This document shows, one piece after another, positions 32,591 through 42,338 of a stretch of DNA of 64,000 bases. The notes beneath the pieces are model-generated. The model was given only the letters and a program-made list of their open reading frames with translations, was not told the DNA's origin and did not search any database. The first letter of the stretch is position 1. Each line of letters opens with the position of its first letter. The stretch is from Megaustenia siamemsis (lineage: Eukaryota > Mollusca > Gastropoda > Stylommatophora > Ariophantidae). Both the position numbers and the translations under genes were made by a program. The stretch spans positions 23,556,147-23,620,146 of the forward strand of contig JAVIAB010000049.1 of assembly GCA_032433765.1 (NCBI GenBank), given 5' to 3'.

Positions 32591-33120
32591 GTAATTTATG
32601 TACAAAAGAGGTGAGATGCAGAATGGCTCAGGCAAAAGCAGCTTTCCAAACCATGAGGAAGATACTATGCAATCTATTTTTGACAATAGAAACAAGAAAA
32701 AGAGTTCTTAAATGTTATATAGAGCCAGTCTTAACATATGGATGCGAATCATGGACAATAGGACAACAGGCAAGAAAATCACTGGAGTCTATAGAAATGT
32801 GGTTTTACAGAAGAATGTTGAGAATACCATGGACAGCTAAGAAGAGTAATGAAAATGTTCTGAAAGAGATCAAAGCAAAAAGAGAGCTAATTTACAATAT
32901 TAGGAAGAAACAATCATCATTTTTTGGCCATGTAATGAGAAGAGAACAGCTGAGGGATGAAGAGATAGAGGGAAGCAAAGAGAAAAAAAATAACAGACAG
33001 CTTAAGAGAATGGCTTGGCAGAAGGTCAACAACAGAAATGATAAATAACTGTCGAGATCAAAAGTTGTGGAGAGACATGATCACCTACGCCAGCAGGCCT
33101 GGTACTTGATAATGATGATG
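32580..33120 (+). mobile_element. 5'-truncated LINE fragment
   Basis: The best-preserved copy of this fragment has an open frame at 32581-33048: CRMAQAKAAFQTMRKILCN, YGCESWTIGQQARKSLES, MWFYRRMLRIPWTAKKSNE and FFGHVMRREQL. It ends GATAATGATGATGA. The frame is C-terminal only, without endonuclease or RT core, so it is not a functional gene. Confidence 0.82.
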
Positions 33121-33124
33121 AATG

Positions 33125-33550
33125 TTACATTTAAGTGGTAGTAATTTTGACTATGGTATTGTAAACACATCAGTCACAGACAAGTATTATAATTACGGGT
33201 TAAACAAAAAGTAAATAGTAAAGTGTCCCATCATATCTTACTAGGTTTACGGGGAATTTGGTGTCAGTGACCTTATTTCATTCATAACCATGGCAATGAG
33301 ACAACATTTAAAATGTGTCACCTACATAATTGTTAAAGATTTTTATTTACTGAATCTCGCTGTTGCATAATTTTGTCATAATTATGTAGGTCACTTGACT
33401 TTTTAACTAGCAACGGTCGTGATCAATGGTGCCCTTTTTTAAAAAACTTTTCCTTCTGTCAGCGGTGAAACTTAACAGAACTATGAACGGCATATAAAGT
33501 TATTATTAGATAATGCTTTTCTTGTTAGAAAGGCAAAACATGCATTAGTC
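33125..33550. other. Intron sequence without a recognised feature
   Basis: SMC4 intron 6 sequence between two LINE fragments. It has a possible decayed end of repeat IR1 near 33140-33170 and otherwise nothing I can name. Confidence 0.45.
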
Positions 33551-33554
33551 ATCA

Positions 33555-33940
33555 TCATCATCGAGTGCCCTCTCCTCATCGAAGGTTGGCTACCATGGAG
33601 CGCCATTCCACTCTGTCTCTTGCTTTGATGGTGCAGATTGCCATAGGCTGACTTGTCCATCTTTTGATGTTACTGTCCATGTTAGTCTTGGTCTGCCTCT
33701 TTTACATTGTATTTTCCCTTCTAATATTACTTTTATTAGACTGTTGTGTCTTATAACATGCCCAAAAAATTTCATTTGTCTTGCTCTAATTGTGTTTTAG
33801 TAGTTCTTTTTTCATTTTTAGTTGTTTTAAAACTTCGTTTGTTTTCTTTTCTTTCCATCCGATTCTACTTATTCTTCTATAAATCCACATTTCAAAGGCT
33901 TCAATTCTCTGTTCTGTTTTCTGGTCTAATGTCCATGCAG
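33555..33940 (-). mobile_element. LINE C-terminal fragment
   Basis: The minus strand encodes MKFFGHVIRHNSLIKVILEG and RGRPRLTW, and the start (gene sense) near 33935 shows the TLDQKTEQR block. It belongs to the family at 20525-21385. Confidence 0.75.
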
Positions 33941-34084
33941 GAAACCTCCCGCATTAGTAGAAGGTAATTTTTATGTCATTTAAAACTATATTTTGGGAAA
34001 CTTCACATCACAATGCGTTGTGTAATAATTTATGTCATAAAGTGCTATCCTCAAAGGCAGAACTAAAGTAGTAATTATTATAAA

Positions 34085-34773
34085 GTACCATTTAGGATAA
34101 CCAACACAAATGTACATGTTAGTCACGACAACACAATCGAACATGTTAGTCACAACAACACAGCTGTACATCCCATTCACAACAACATAATCGTACATGT
34201 TAGTCACAACAACACAGCTGTACATCCCATTCACAACAGCACAATCGTACATGTTAGTCACAACAACACAGCTGTACATCCCATTCACAACACAATCATA
34301 CGCGTTAGTCACAACAACACAGCTGTACATCCCATTCACAACAGCACAATCGTACACATTAGTCACAACAACACAGCTGTACATCCCATTCACAACAGCA
34401 CAATCGTACATGTTAGTCACAACAACACAGCTGTACATCCCATTCACAACAGCACAATCGTACATGTTAGTCACAACAACACAGCTGTACATCCCATTCA
34501 CAACAACACAATCATATAGATTAGTCACAACAACACAGCTATACATCCCATTCACAACAACACAATCGTACTTGTTAGTCACAACAACACAATCATACAT
34601 GTTAGTCACAACAACACAACTGTACATCCCATTCACTACAGCACAATCGTACATGTTAGTCACAACAACACAGCTGTACATCCCATTCACTACAGCACAA
34701 TTGTACACGTTAGTCACAACAACACAACTGTACAGCCCATTCACAACAGCACAATCGTATGTTTAATTCACAC
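34085..34773. repeat. 54-bp (2 x 27) minisatellite beside the exon 6 donor
   Basis: About 13 units, each made of two related 27-bp halves: GTACATGTTAGTCACAACAA+CACAGCT and GTACATCCCATTCACAACAG+CACAATC. It starts about 15 nt downstream of the exon 6 donor. Because 54 is a multiple of three, it gives long open frames on both strands (NGMYSCVVVTNMYDC-type on the minus strand), which are not genes. Confidence 0.95.
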
Positions 34774-34787
34774 AACAAATTGATTAC

Positions 34788-34931
34788 CTTGGTCTCATCC
34801 TTGAGACTATCCATGACAGCTTTTTCATTCTTTTCCTCTTTTGCCTTGGACTTCTCCAGGCTTTCCAGTTTCTTCTCCAAATCCATGATGGTTTTACCAG
34901 CTTGTGTCTGAACAAGACTGAACTCTTCAAT
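34788..34931 (-). CDS. SMC4: SMC4 exon 6: ascending coiled coil
   Basis: A 144-nt exon encoding 48 residues, IEEFSLVQTQAGKTIMDLEK, KLESLEKSKAKEEKNEK and AVMDSLKDETK. The block 'MDSLKxET' is conserved with vertebrate SMC4. The acceptor is CCCTACAG|ATTGAAG and the donor AAG|GTAATC, phase 0 both ends. Minisatellites lie on both sides. The one upstream repeats the acceptor. Confidence 0.95.
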
Positions 34932-34934
34932 CTG

Positions 34935-35185
34935 TAGGGATAATGTTTGAGACACGCTAGTAAATAAATTTATCAATTAGTGTTCCTTTTGTAAGGCAAA
35001 TGTCTATCTGTAAGGATAATGTTTGATTCACGCTAGTAAATAAATATATCAACTAGTGTTCCTTTTGTAAGACAAATGTCTATCTGTAAGGATAATGTTT
35101 GACACATGCTAGTAAATAAATTTACCAACCAGCATTCCATCTTTAAGACAATTGTCTATTTATGAGGGTAATGCTTGAGACACGA
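34935..35185. repeat. Roughly 77-bp repeat carrying copies of the exon 6 acceptor
   Basis: About 3.5 units. The real site reads, on the gene strand, AACATTATCCCTACAG|ATTG. Two upstream units read AACATTATCCTTACAG|ATAG. The most distant unit has lost the AG (CATTACCCTCATAAATAG). The exon body itself is not repeated. Confidence 0.88.
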
Positions 35186-35199
35186 TAGTGAATCAAATT

Positions 35200-35487
35200 G
35201 TTTTTTTTTTTTTTTTTTGCCAGCTTTTACCTCTGACGAAGTCCCTAGAGACTAGAAAGTGAATTTTGCGTGTTAATCCATTTTTCCCTGGCAGCCGTGT
35301 GTACAAGGGTTCCTCGCAGCACAGGCAGACGAGTCTTTCTTAAGAGGTACTCAACATTTTTCTGTCAATGAGTAATTGATGTTTCTAGCCAGGCCTCGCA
35401 ACTGAGATCAGGGGTGTTCACTGCAGAGAGAAATCACAAATAAAAATCCCAACTAGTGCAGCTGGGATTTCAACTCACAACCTCTGT
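35200..35487 (-). mobile_element. SINE family B, minus strand, truncated head
   Basis: The reverse complement matches the 15506 copy from its poly-A end (a T run at about 35200) to near the box B-like region, where it stops before the head. It lies just upstream of the exon 6 acceptor repeat. Confidence 0.8.
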
Positions 35488-35504
35488 CACATGTGAATAG
35501 ATCT

Positions 35505-36095
35505 GGAGACAGTCCAGAACTACAACTACCTTGGACATACTATAACCAGTGATGGAAAATGTACAACTGAAATAAACAAAAGAATAGGAATGGCAAAAAG
35601 TAATTTTAATGTCATGAAGAACGTACTAACATCAAAACAAATAACACCAGGGCTAAAACTAAGAATAGCAAAATGTTATGCCTTCTCAACATTCCTATAT
35701 GGTGCAGAAACATGGACATTAAATAAGAAAACAGAACAGAGAATTGAAGCCTTTGAAATGTGGATATATAGAAGAATAGGTGGAATTGGGTGGAAGGAAA
35801 AGAAAACAAATGACAAAGTCTTAAAACAACTAAAAATAAAAAGAGAACTACTAAACACAATTCAAACAAAACAAATGTGATTTTTGGGCCATGTTAAAAG
35901 ACACAACAGCCTACTAAAAGTAATCCTGGAGGGGAAAATACAAGGTAAAAGAGACAGACCAAGACTAACATGGACGAGTAACATCAAAAGATGGACAAAC
36001 TAGCCTATAAAAACCTGCACTATCAAAGCAAGAGACAAAGCAGAATGGCGCTCCATGGTAGCCAACCTTCGTTGCGGAGATGGCACCCGATGGTG
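35505..36095 (+). mobile_element. LINE C-terminal fragment
   Basis: Same family as 20525-21385: NYLGHTITSDGKC-like start, YGAETWTLNKKTEQRIEAF, MWIYRRIGGIGWKEKK, a stop after KQM, then GHVKRHNSLLKVILEGK. It ends near GATGGTGATGA. Confidence 0.8.
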
Positions 36096-36099
36096 ATGA

Positions 36100-36265
36100 A
36101 CCTGTGTCACAAGAACAACCAGTCCCCAGTAAATCAATTTATAAACTAGCTTTCTTTCTGTATATCAAATGTATCTTCACAAGCAAAGATTCCATATGTA
36201 AGGAAAAATACATACATTTTGTAAGAATAATGGATAGCTAATGTTAAATTGCACAAATGAGGTTA
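36100..36265. other. Intron sequence without a recognised feature
   Basis: Short spacer between a LINE fragment and a SINE-like element. Nothing is recognised. Confidence 0.4.
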
Positions 36266-36279
36266 ACATGCAACAAAAT

Positions 36280-36444
36280 CTATCAATCTATTGACCTTTC
36301 GAGCCGAAGACGGCACATAGGGCAGAACCACAATCTCAAAAATAGAAACCTTGCGTGCCAAAATGGCACATATTGCAGAGATCACTGCTCTAAAATATAT
36401 GGCGCTGTTTCCATAACAATAGTCGCCTCTTACGACATGCCTGA
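36280..36444 (-). mobile_element. SINE-like element, 5'-truncated, with target duplication
   Basis: The reverse complement of the GATA-tailed SINE-like family, from CATGTCGTAAGAGGCGACTA-type head to CGAAAGGTCAATAGATTGAT. It is flanked by the 12-bp duplication ATGCAACAAAAT (36268-36279 and 36445-36456). This proves mobility of the family. Confidence 0.82.
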
Positions 36445-36456
36445 ATGCAACAAAAT

Positions 36457-36770
36457 ACAAAGTTTAAATACTTCAATCAGTCAAGTTTCAAAAAACACCT
36501 TTTAACCTTTTCATTCCTAAAAGGGGCATAACTACCCTTGACTGCGTAATAAAAAGCAAAATATCAGCTTTAAAAGGCTAATAAAAAACAGCAGTTGACC
36601 ATAATAAAATAAACAAGATTCATTGAGAGTTGCAGAGTTTAACACCAAGACGTATTATTCTATAAGTGTTTGTATATTCACAAATAAGCATTTGCAGAAT
36701 TACAAACAAAAAAAACAAATTTGTGTCAAAGGGGGGGAAAAAGAGAGAGGTGTCTATCTATTTAATGACC
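36457..36770. other. Intron sequence without a recognised feature
   Basis: AT-rich SMC4 intron 5 sequence. No coding or repeat signal. Confidence 0.45.
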
Positions 36771-37114
36771 TTTCGAGCCGTAGCCAGCCCATAGAGCGTA
36801 GACCAAATTATTGCTCCTTCTCTTATCTAAATTTTTTGTTCTAGCAGTTTTCAATTCTTTTAAAGATATTTTATCAAATCTCGCCATTTGTCTCTGTTCT
36901 GTGCAAGAAGCTCTATCTCATTGTGGGAGCCGATTCCTGCTGCTCTTGCCTCTCTCATCAATGTTCTTCCCAATGTCTCTCTGGGTCTTCCTCTTTTCCT
37001 CTTACCTGTTGTTTCCCACATGAGGGTTTGCTTTGCTATTCGGTTATTATCTCTTCTCATCACATGTCCAACATATGACTATTGTCTTCTTTATTACTGA
37101 AAATATTAGTGGTT
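36770..37114 (-). mobile_element. RTE 3' fragment, left part (split by LINE insertion)
   Basis: The minus strand encodes GHVMRRDNNRIAKQTLMWET, RGRPRETLGRTLMREARAAG and LAQNRDKWRDLIKYL, with the RTE tail at 36770-36810. Its upstream part continues at 41165-41410, on the other side of the 4-kb LINE. The uninterrupted arrangement can be seen at 56935-56965. Confidence 0.85.
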
Positions 37115-40100
37115 CTATCTATCTTTCGTTCGCCTGAAGCATTGTCTATATCTGCAATGTCGTTTCCTGTATAAATGTTACTGTCTTTTGTAATTCTTGC
37201 AGTGGCCCATATAGTTTTGTCTGTAGTGTTGTATCTATGGGCCAATGGATTTTCCTCAGTCTACTATATTCAGTGCAGTCTTGAAGTATGTGTTCAGCAG
37301 TCTGGGGCGCCTGTCCACATGTACAAGTAGTTGAGGTGCCGATCTTGAATTTTGTATACATGTGACTATGGAGTCGATTGTGTCCTGTTCTGAGACGTAT
37401 AATGATAACTTGTTCATATCTATTCATATTATAAAAGGCATCCTGATTTGGGGCTTGTGGTCCTCTGATTGATTTGATTATCTGTTTCTTATGATGGTAT
37501 GTAACAGGTGTATCTAGTTGTGTGCCTGTTGAACCTTCCTTTGCCAACTGATCTGCTTTCTCATTTCCTGGTATTCCACAGTGAGATGGGATCCACTGCA
37601 GGGCAACCCTGTGGTGCTTGCAGAGTTCAGTCAATAAGGTCTGCAGATGTGGTAATTTTCTGGATTGTAGTGCCTGGAGTACTGATCTTGCATCTGTCAA
37701 AAACACTACAGGCTGCGGGCTAAGATTAATGTTCAGCAGTTTTTCTATTGCTAACTTTATTGCTTGTATTTCTGCATCATAATTGTGACAATATTTCCCT
37801 GTTGCTATTTTATTCATATCCCTAGTGTTATTTGGGTATTCTATATATGCACCTGCTCCCCCATTTTTTACTGCATTCTGTGCTGATCCATCTGTATACA
37901 CACGAATCCATAGGTCTTGTGGGTATTCTTCATCCAGGAAACTGAGAGTTATTGTTTTTCGCTGTAGACTATTCTGTTCCTCTTTATCAACTATTCCTTT
38001 CACTTCTGTCCGTATTTGAACTGATAATCCAGATTCCTCTGTCCAGGGAGTCTGTTCTGGTATGGGCAGTAGGGGGTTAACAGCTCTTGGCATGTCTGGT
38101 GTTTGTCTACTAATACGCTTGGCTTGGTGGATAAAACTGCTTCTCTTAAGTCGTCCCAATGCAAGATTTTGGAATCGGTCCTTCATTGGATGTCTCGGCA
38201 TGCAAGCAAATTTTTCTGCCTGTATCAGCACCTTTGTGTCCCTCCGTTCTCTCAGTGCTGGTATCCTCCACAATTTCTCCATCTCTAATATTGGTGTTGA
38301 TTTCATTGCTCCTGTGATGACCCTAAGTGCCTGGTTTTGTACTTTATCCAGTTCTTGAAGTGTGGTGTTTGATGCTGAACACCATGCAGATGATCCATAT
38401 TCTAAATGTGGGCGTATACTCTGTTGGTAAACTTTACTGAGTATTTTCCCACTCGCACCCCACGTAGTTCCACACAGCTTTCTTAGAATAGCCAATTTTC
38501 TCCTTGCTTTTTGGTTGCCTTATTTATCTGCTGTTTCCAAGATAGTTTGTTATCAAATGTAACTCCGAGATACGTAGCCTGTATGTCTTCTTTCACAGGC
38601 TCATTGTTTATATAGATGGCTCCTGCTTTTTGTTTTGGGGAAAGAGTGAAAAGTGTAGTACTGCATTTGTCTGTATTGATGCTGATACACCATCTATTTG
38701 TCCATGAATTCAGTGCATTCATAGCTCTTTGTAACAATTTGGAGGCCACTGTTGCATACTCCTCTGTGCACCACATTACCAAGTCATCTGCATACATTGC
38801 CACTTTGATACCATGTGGTAGTTCAGTAACTAGGTCATTGATGTAGATCAGAAAAAGTGTTGGAGATAGTACCCCTCCCTGTGGAACGCCCTGGCGCAGT
38901 AAGACCTTCTTACTCTTAAGACCATCCAGTTGCACTCTGGCTCTCCTGTTATGCAGGTATGCTTTGACCCATTTGTACATCCTGCCATTTACTCCATAAT
39001 TTCTCAGTTTCTTCAAAAGCCCTTCCTTCCATACCTTATCAAATGCTTTCTTTAGGTCTATCCATGCTGCTAGTACCAGTTTCTTTTCTTGAAACGCATC
39101 CTCAATTTCCTGGGAAAGATAGGTTGCCTGATCTTCGGTAGAGTAACACTGTCTAAAGCCTGCTTGTTGTGGGACAAGGAGATTTTCACTTTCCAGGTAC
39201 CACTGCAGTCTGAGATTGATTATACGTTCCATTGTTTTACACAAACAGCTTGTAAGGCTGATTGGTCTATAGCTGGATGTCATTGAACCATCTTTTCCTG
39301 GCTTTAGTAATGGTATCATAATTGCTTCTCTCCATGCCTGTGGCACTTTACCTGTGATCCAGCAAATGTTGTAGATCTGCAGTAGTTTTGCTTTAGCTGC
39401 AGTTCCCAAGTTCTTAATCATTTCATTAGACACTCCATCACTACCTGGTGACTTTTCATTTTTAATTTGGATATTGCCAGCTCTAGCTCTCTTTGTGTAA
39501 TGGGTATTTCCATGACTTCATGTGCAGTCTCTTCTTGTCTTGCATTTTGTTGTTTTAGACGGGTCTCTTGACGTTTCTCTAGGCTAATTTCAATATTGTT
39601 GTCATTTGCAAAGGAGTCTGCAAAGTGATTTGCTGCATGTTTACCTGTTAGAATGTTTCCATCCTTCTTCAGTGTAATTTTTGTGTTCCCTTCTGTACCC
39701 TCATCATTCAGCTGTTTTACAAGCTTCCACACTTTCTTGTGTCTCGTTCTAGATTCATGTACTCTGTTTTCTCTTTCCAACTTCTCCGTCTGGCTTGTAG
39801 TTTAGCCCATTGAAATTTGGCTTTAGCATGCTGATAGTTATTGTGGTGTTCCTGGCAGGGGTTATTTTCTGCTTGTTTTCGAGATGTTTCCATGTCATTG
39901 TGCAGTTGCTCTAGTTCACTATTCCAGTATGGTTTGTAGTGTTTCCGTGCCCCTCTGGGTATTGTTTCACTGGCAGCTTGTATTATTAGTCTACTGAATT
40001 CATCAACTATTTTGTTGATGTCTCTGTCTGTATTTAGATCTTTAGTCAGTACACTGGTGTAATGTTGATACATTTTCCAGTCTGCCTTTTTGTAATTCCA

Positions 40101-41164
40101 TCTGGAGAGAGTGCTGCTCTCCCTGACGGCCTCATTTTGCACCACTAAAAAGACAGGTCGGTGGTCGCTGCCTCCAAGTTGTTTCCCAACAATACGTGTG
40201 ATATTCCAATCCAGGTCTGGTGAATGGAAAGCAAGGTCTGGTGTAGATGTGGTATGCCATGATCTGGAATAGAATGTTGGTGGATCTGTTGCCTGGTTTA
40301 ATAGTATAAGCCCATTGTCATCCTGCCAATTTTCAAGTTCTTCACCTCTCTTGTCCATATCTTCATAGCCCCAGCTCTGTGAATGGCTGTTAAAGTCTCC
40401 ACATACAATTATTCTTTCTTTAATGTAATTGTGTCTAGTGCTAGTGGGCGGTCACTCGGACAGTAATAGTTAAGTAGATGGAAGTCTGTATTTCCTGTCC
40501 TGAGGTGCAGTATTTGATATTCCGCCCCATCCATATACACTTCAATCTGACATGCATTAATGTTGTTCCTTACAAGAGTCAGTATTCCGCCCTTTTGTCT
40601 GTTTTTCCTGTCAGATCGGTAGCACTGGTATCCCCTAATCTTCAAGGCTATGTCGTTGTTTAGATGGGTTTCCTGCAAACAGCATATGCTTACTTGTTCT
40701 TCATGCAGGATATTTTCTAATTCTATCTTTTTACTGTACCCATCTCTTTTGCTGTTGATGCCTTCAGCATTCCAGTGCATTATTTTGAGTGGTCTTATTT
40801 TGGGTTGGCCAGTAACTCTATTCTCTCGCCCCTGACTCCACAGAGCGATTGAGAAGGACATCCAGTAATATAGGTTGGGTCCTTTCGAGGCTGAGGGCCC
40901 GGCGCTGCACCTGCCTGAGTGTCCATCACAGGGCGAGTGCCATATCGATTTGCAGTTATAGGCATGCTTCCCATTGGCGTGAGTGCGTGGCATCCTGATT
41001 TTTGTAGTGCGCCTTTTGGCTGGTTGCCTCCGACTTCAGCACTTAAAATTGCTAGAGCAGACTGTGGTCTTGCACGGGTGTAGGAAGGCCTGGCCAGTCT
41101 TGGTTTTCAGTCCCTGGTGACTGTTAAGCCCCATCCCCACGACAAGGAGCTGGCCTTGATGGGG
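37115..41164 (-). mobile_element. Near-full-length LINE with endonuclease, RT and RNase H (minus copy)
   Basis: A 4,050-bp non-LTR element flanked by the 12-bp duplication ATATTAGTGGTT (37103-37114 and 41165-41176). Domains in order: APE endonuclease (LKIMHWNAEGINSKRDG, GGSDHRPVF), RT (AAWIDLKKAFDKVW, RQGVPQGGVLSPTLF, VAMYADDLVMW), RNase H (VYTDGSAQN, QAIKLAIEKL, FLTDARSVLQAL, QWIPSHCGIPGNEKADQLA), and a C-terminal knuckle CTCGQAPQTAEHILQDC. The 3' end is a short GATA run. There is no ORF1: only about 200 bp precede the endonuclease frame. At least four frameshifts make it defective. The RNase H points to the I-group of LINEs (Ingi/I/Nimb-like); the exact clade needs a tree. Confidence 0.92.
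41092..41164 (-). ncRNA. HDV-like self-cleaving ribozyme at the LINE 5' end (minus copy)
   Basis: The first 73 nt of the element fold as a nested double pseudoknot in the HDV order: P1 CCCCATC/GATGGGG, P2 GGCCAG/CTGGCC, P3 TCC/GGG with a TTGTCGT loop, P4 CAGTC/GACTG, and a J4/2 strand AAAACCAAGA that offers the catalytic C. P1 starts at the first base of the element, right after the target duplication, as expected for a ribozyme that trims the transcript 5' end. HDV-like ribozymes are known at the 5' ends of R2, RTE and trypanosome Ingi/L1Tc elements. Activity is inferred, not shown. Confidence 0.82.
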
Positions 41165-41410
41165 ATATTAGTGGTTGATTGGCAATTTCTCCAATTTCCT
41201 CGTTTGATTTTAATTCGTTCCACGCTATACCAAGTATTTTCCTTAGACATTTATTTTCAAATGCGTTCAACTTTGTTTCTATGTCTCTTGTTGTTTTCCA
41301 GCTTTCACACGCATACGTAAGGGTTGATAGTACATTTGATTTGAATAGTCTAAGTTTTGTGTTTGTGCTGATGAGTTCTGATTTCCACAACTTTTCAAGG
41401 CTTCTGGGGG
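41165..41410 (-). mobile_element. RTE 3' fragment, right part
   Basis: The minus strand encodes SLEKLWKSELISTNTKLRLF, YACESWKTTRDIETKLNAFE and IAWNELKSNEEIGEIANQPL. It continues into 36770-37114 once the inserted LINE is removed. Confidence 0.85.
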
Positions 41411-41820
41411 GAGTAATCATGTAAAAAATAAAATATAAAAGGGTTGTCAATTTAAAAATAAAAATATTGAAAAAGCACTTAAATATCACCATTACAAGAA
41501 ATGGAATCACTATCAGATTATCACTTTTAATCTGAATAAAACTTATTTCTAAATCACTTTCCGCATAATTTTCATAGAATCATCAAAATCTGATAACCTA
41601 ATTTCATAGAAGATTAAAAATACAAGATCGAATTTCAACACCGATTTTCAAACACAATTTTTTAAATGTTAGAATCCACCACTTACAACAAAACAAAGCA
41701 GGAAACAACAAATTTAGCGTACATTCACAACAAAGAATTACTAGAAACTGGTGTCATGTATAAATATGCCTAAATTCACTGCAACGAGACAAGTATAGAA
41801 ACATTAAATTAGACGCATTA
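41411..41820. other. Intron sequence without a recognised feature
   Basis: AT-rich sequence without coding or tandem structure. Confidence 0.45.
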
Positions 41821-41824
41821 TTAA

Positions 41825-42265
41825 GCAGTCAATTAACCTGAAATTATGAAAAATTATGATAGCAGTAAAAATGACCACGCATCAAAGCACAAGTACTTCC
41901 AAATTTGATATTTTGCAGTGTTCCAACGAACATTGATGAGAGAGGCAAGAGCAGCAGGAATCGGCTTCCTCAATGAGATACAGCTGCTTGCACAGAACAG
42001 AGACAAATGGCGAGATTTGATAAAATATCTTAAAAAAATTTTAAACTGCTAGAACAAAAATTCAGATAAGAGAGGGAGTATCTTGGTCTACGCCCTATGG
42101 GCTGGCTACGGCTCGATAGGTCAATAGATAGTGTTCAAACGTTACCCCCCCTCCATGTACCTTCTTACTCACCACATCCAGCGACCCCTGAGTAATAGAT
42201 TTGTTTCCACTGTTGCCGGTTTTTTCCCCCTGATTTTGTGAGATAAGATATGTATTGCATAAAAA
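41825..42265 (+). repeat. Interspersed repeat IR1, first half, with RTE insertion
   Basis: Matches 32075-32270 in two pieces (41825-41930 and 42129-42265). Between them lies an RTE 3' fragment. The second half resumes at 48383, after the inserted LINE. Confidence 0.7.
41932..42128 (+). mobile_element. Short RTE 3' fragment
   Basis: Encodes REARAAGIGFLNEIQLLAQN, then the tail CGCCCTATGGGCTGGCTACG and AATAGATAG. A near-duplicate TGTTCCAACG / TGTTCAAACG on either side suggests its target duplication. Confidence 0.8.
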
Positions 42266-42338
42266 CCTCATCAAGGCCAGCTCCTTGTCGTGGGGATGGG
42301 GCTTAACAGTCACCAGGGACTGAAAACTAAGACTGGCC
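42266..42338 (+). ncRNA. HDV-like self-cleaving ribozyme at the LINE 5' end (plus copy)
   Basis: Same fold as at 41092-41164: P1 CCTCATC/GATGGGG (42266-42272 with 42295-42301), P2 GGCCAG/CTGGCC (42275-42280 with 42333-42338), P4 CAGTC/GACTG (42307-42322). J4/2 is AAAACTAAGA, containing the CTAAG seen in the HDV antigenomic J4/2. The only differences from the minus copy are a P1 C-G to U-G pair and one J4/2 base next to the candidate catalytic C, both tolerated by the fold. Confidence 0.82.

Noticed and set aside
32581..33048. A 155-codon gene
   Set aside because: The product is only the C-terminal tail of a LINE ORF2, present in at least five other broken copies here.
33986..34766. Long repeat-protein frames on both strands
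   Set aside because: The 54-bp repeat period is divisible by three and lacks stops, so open frames arise automatically.
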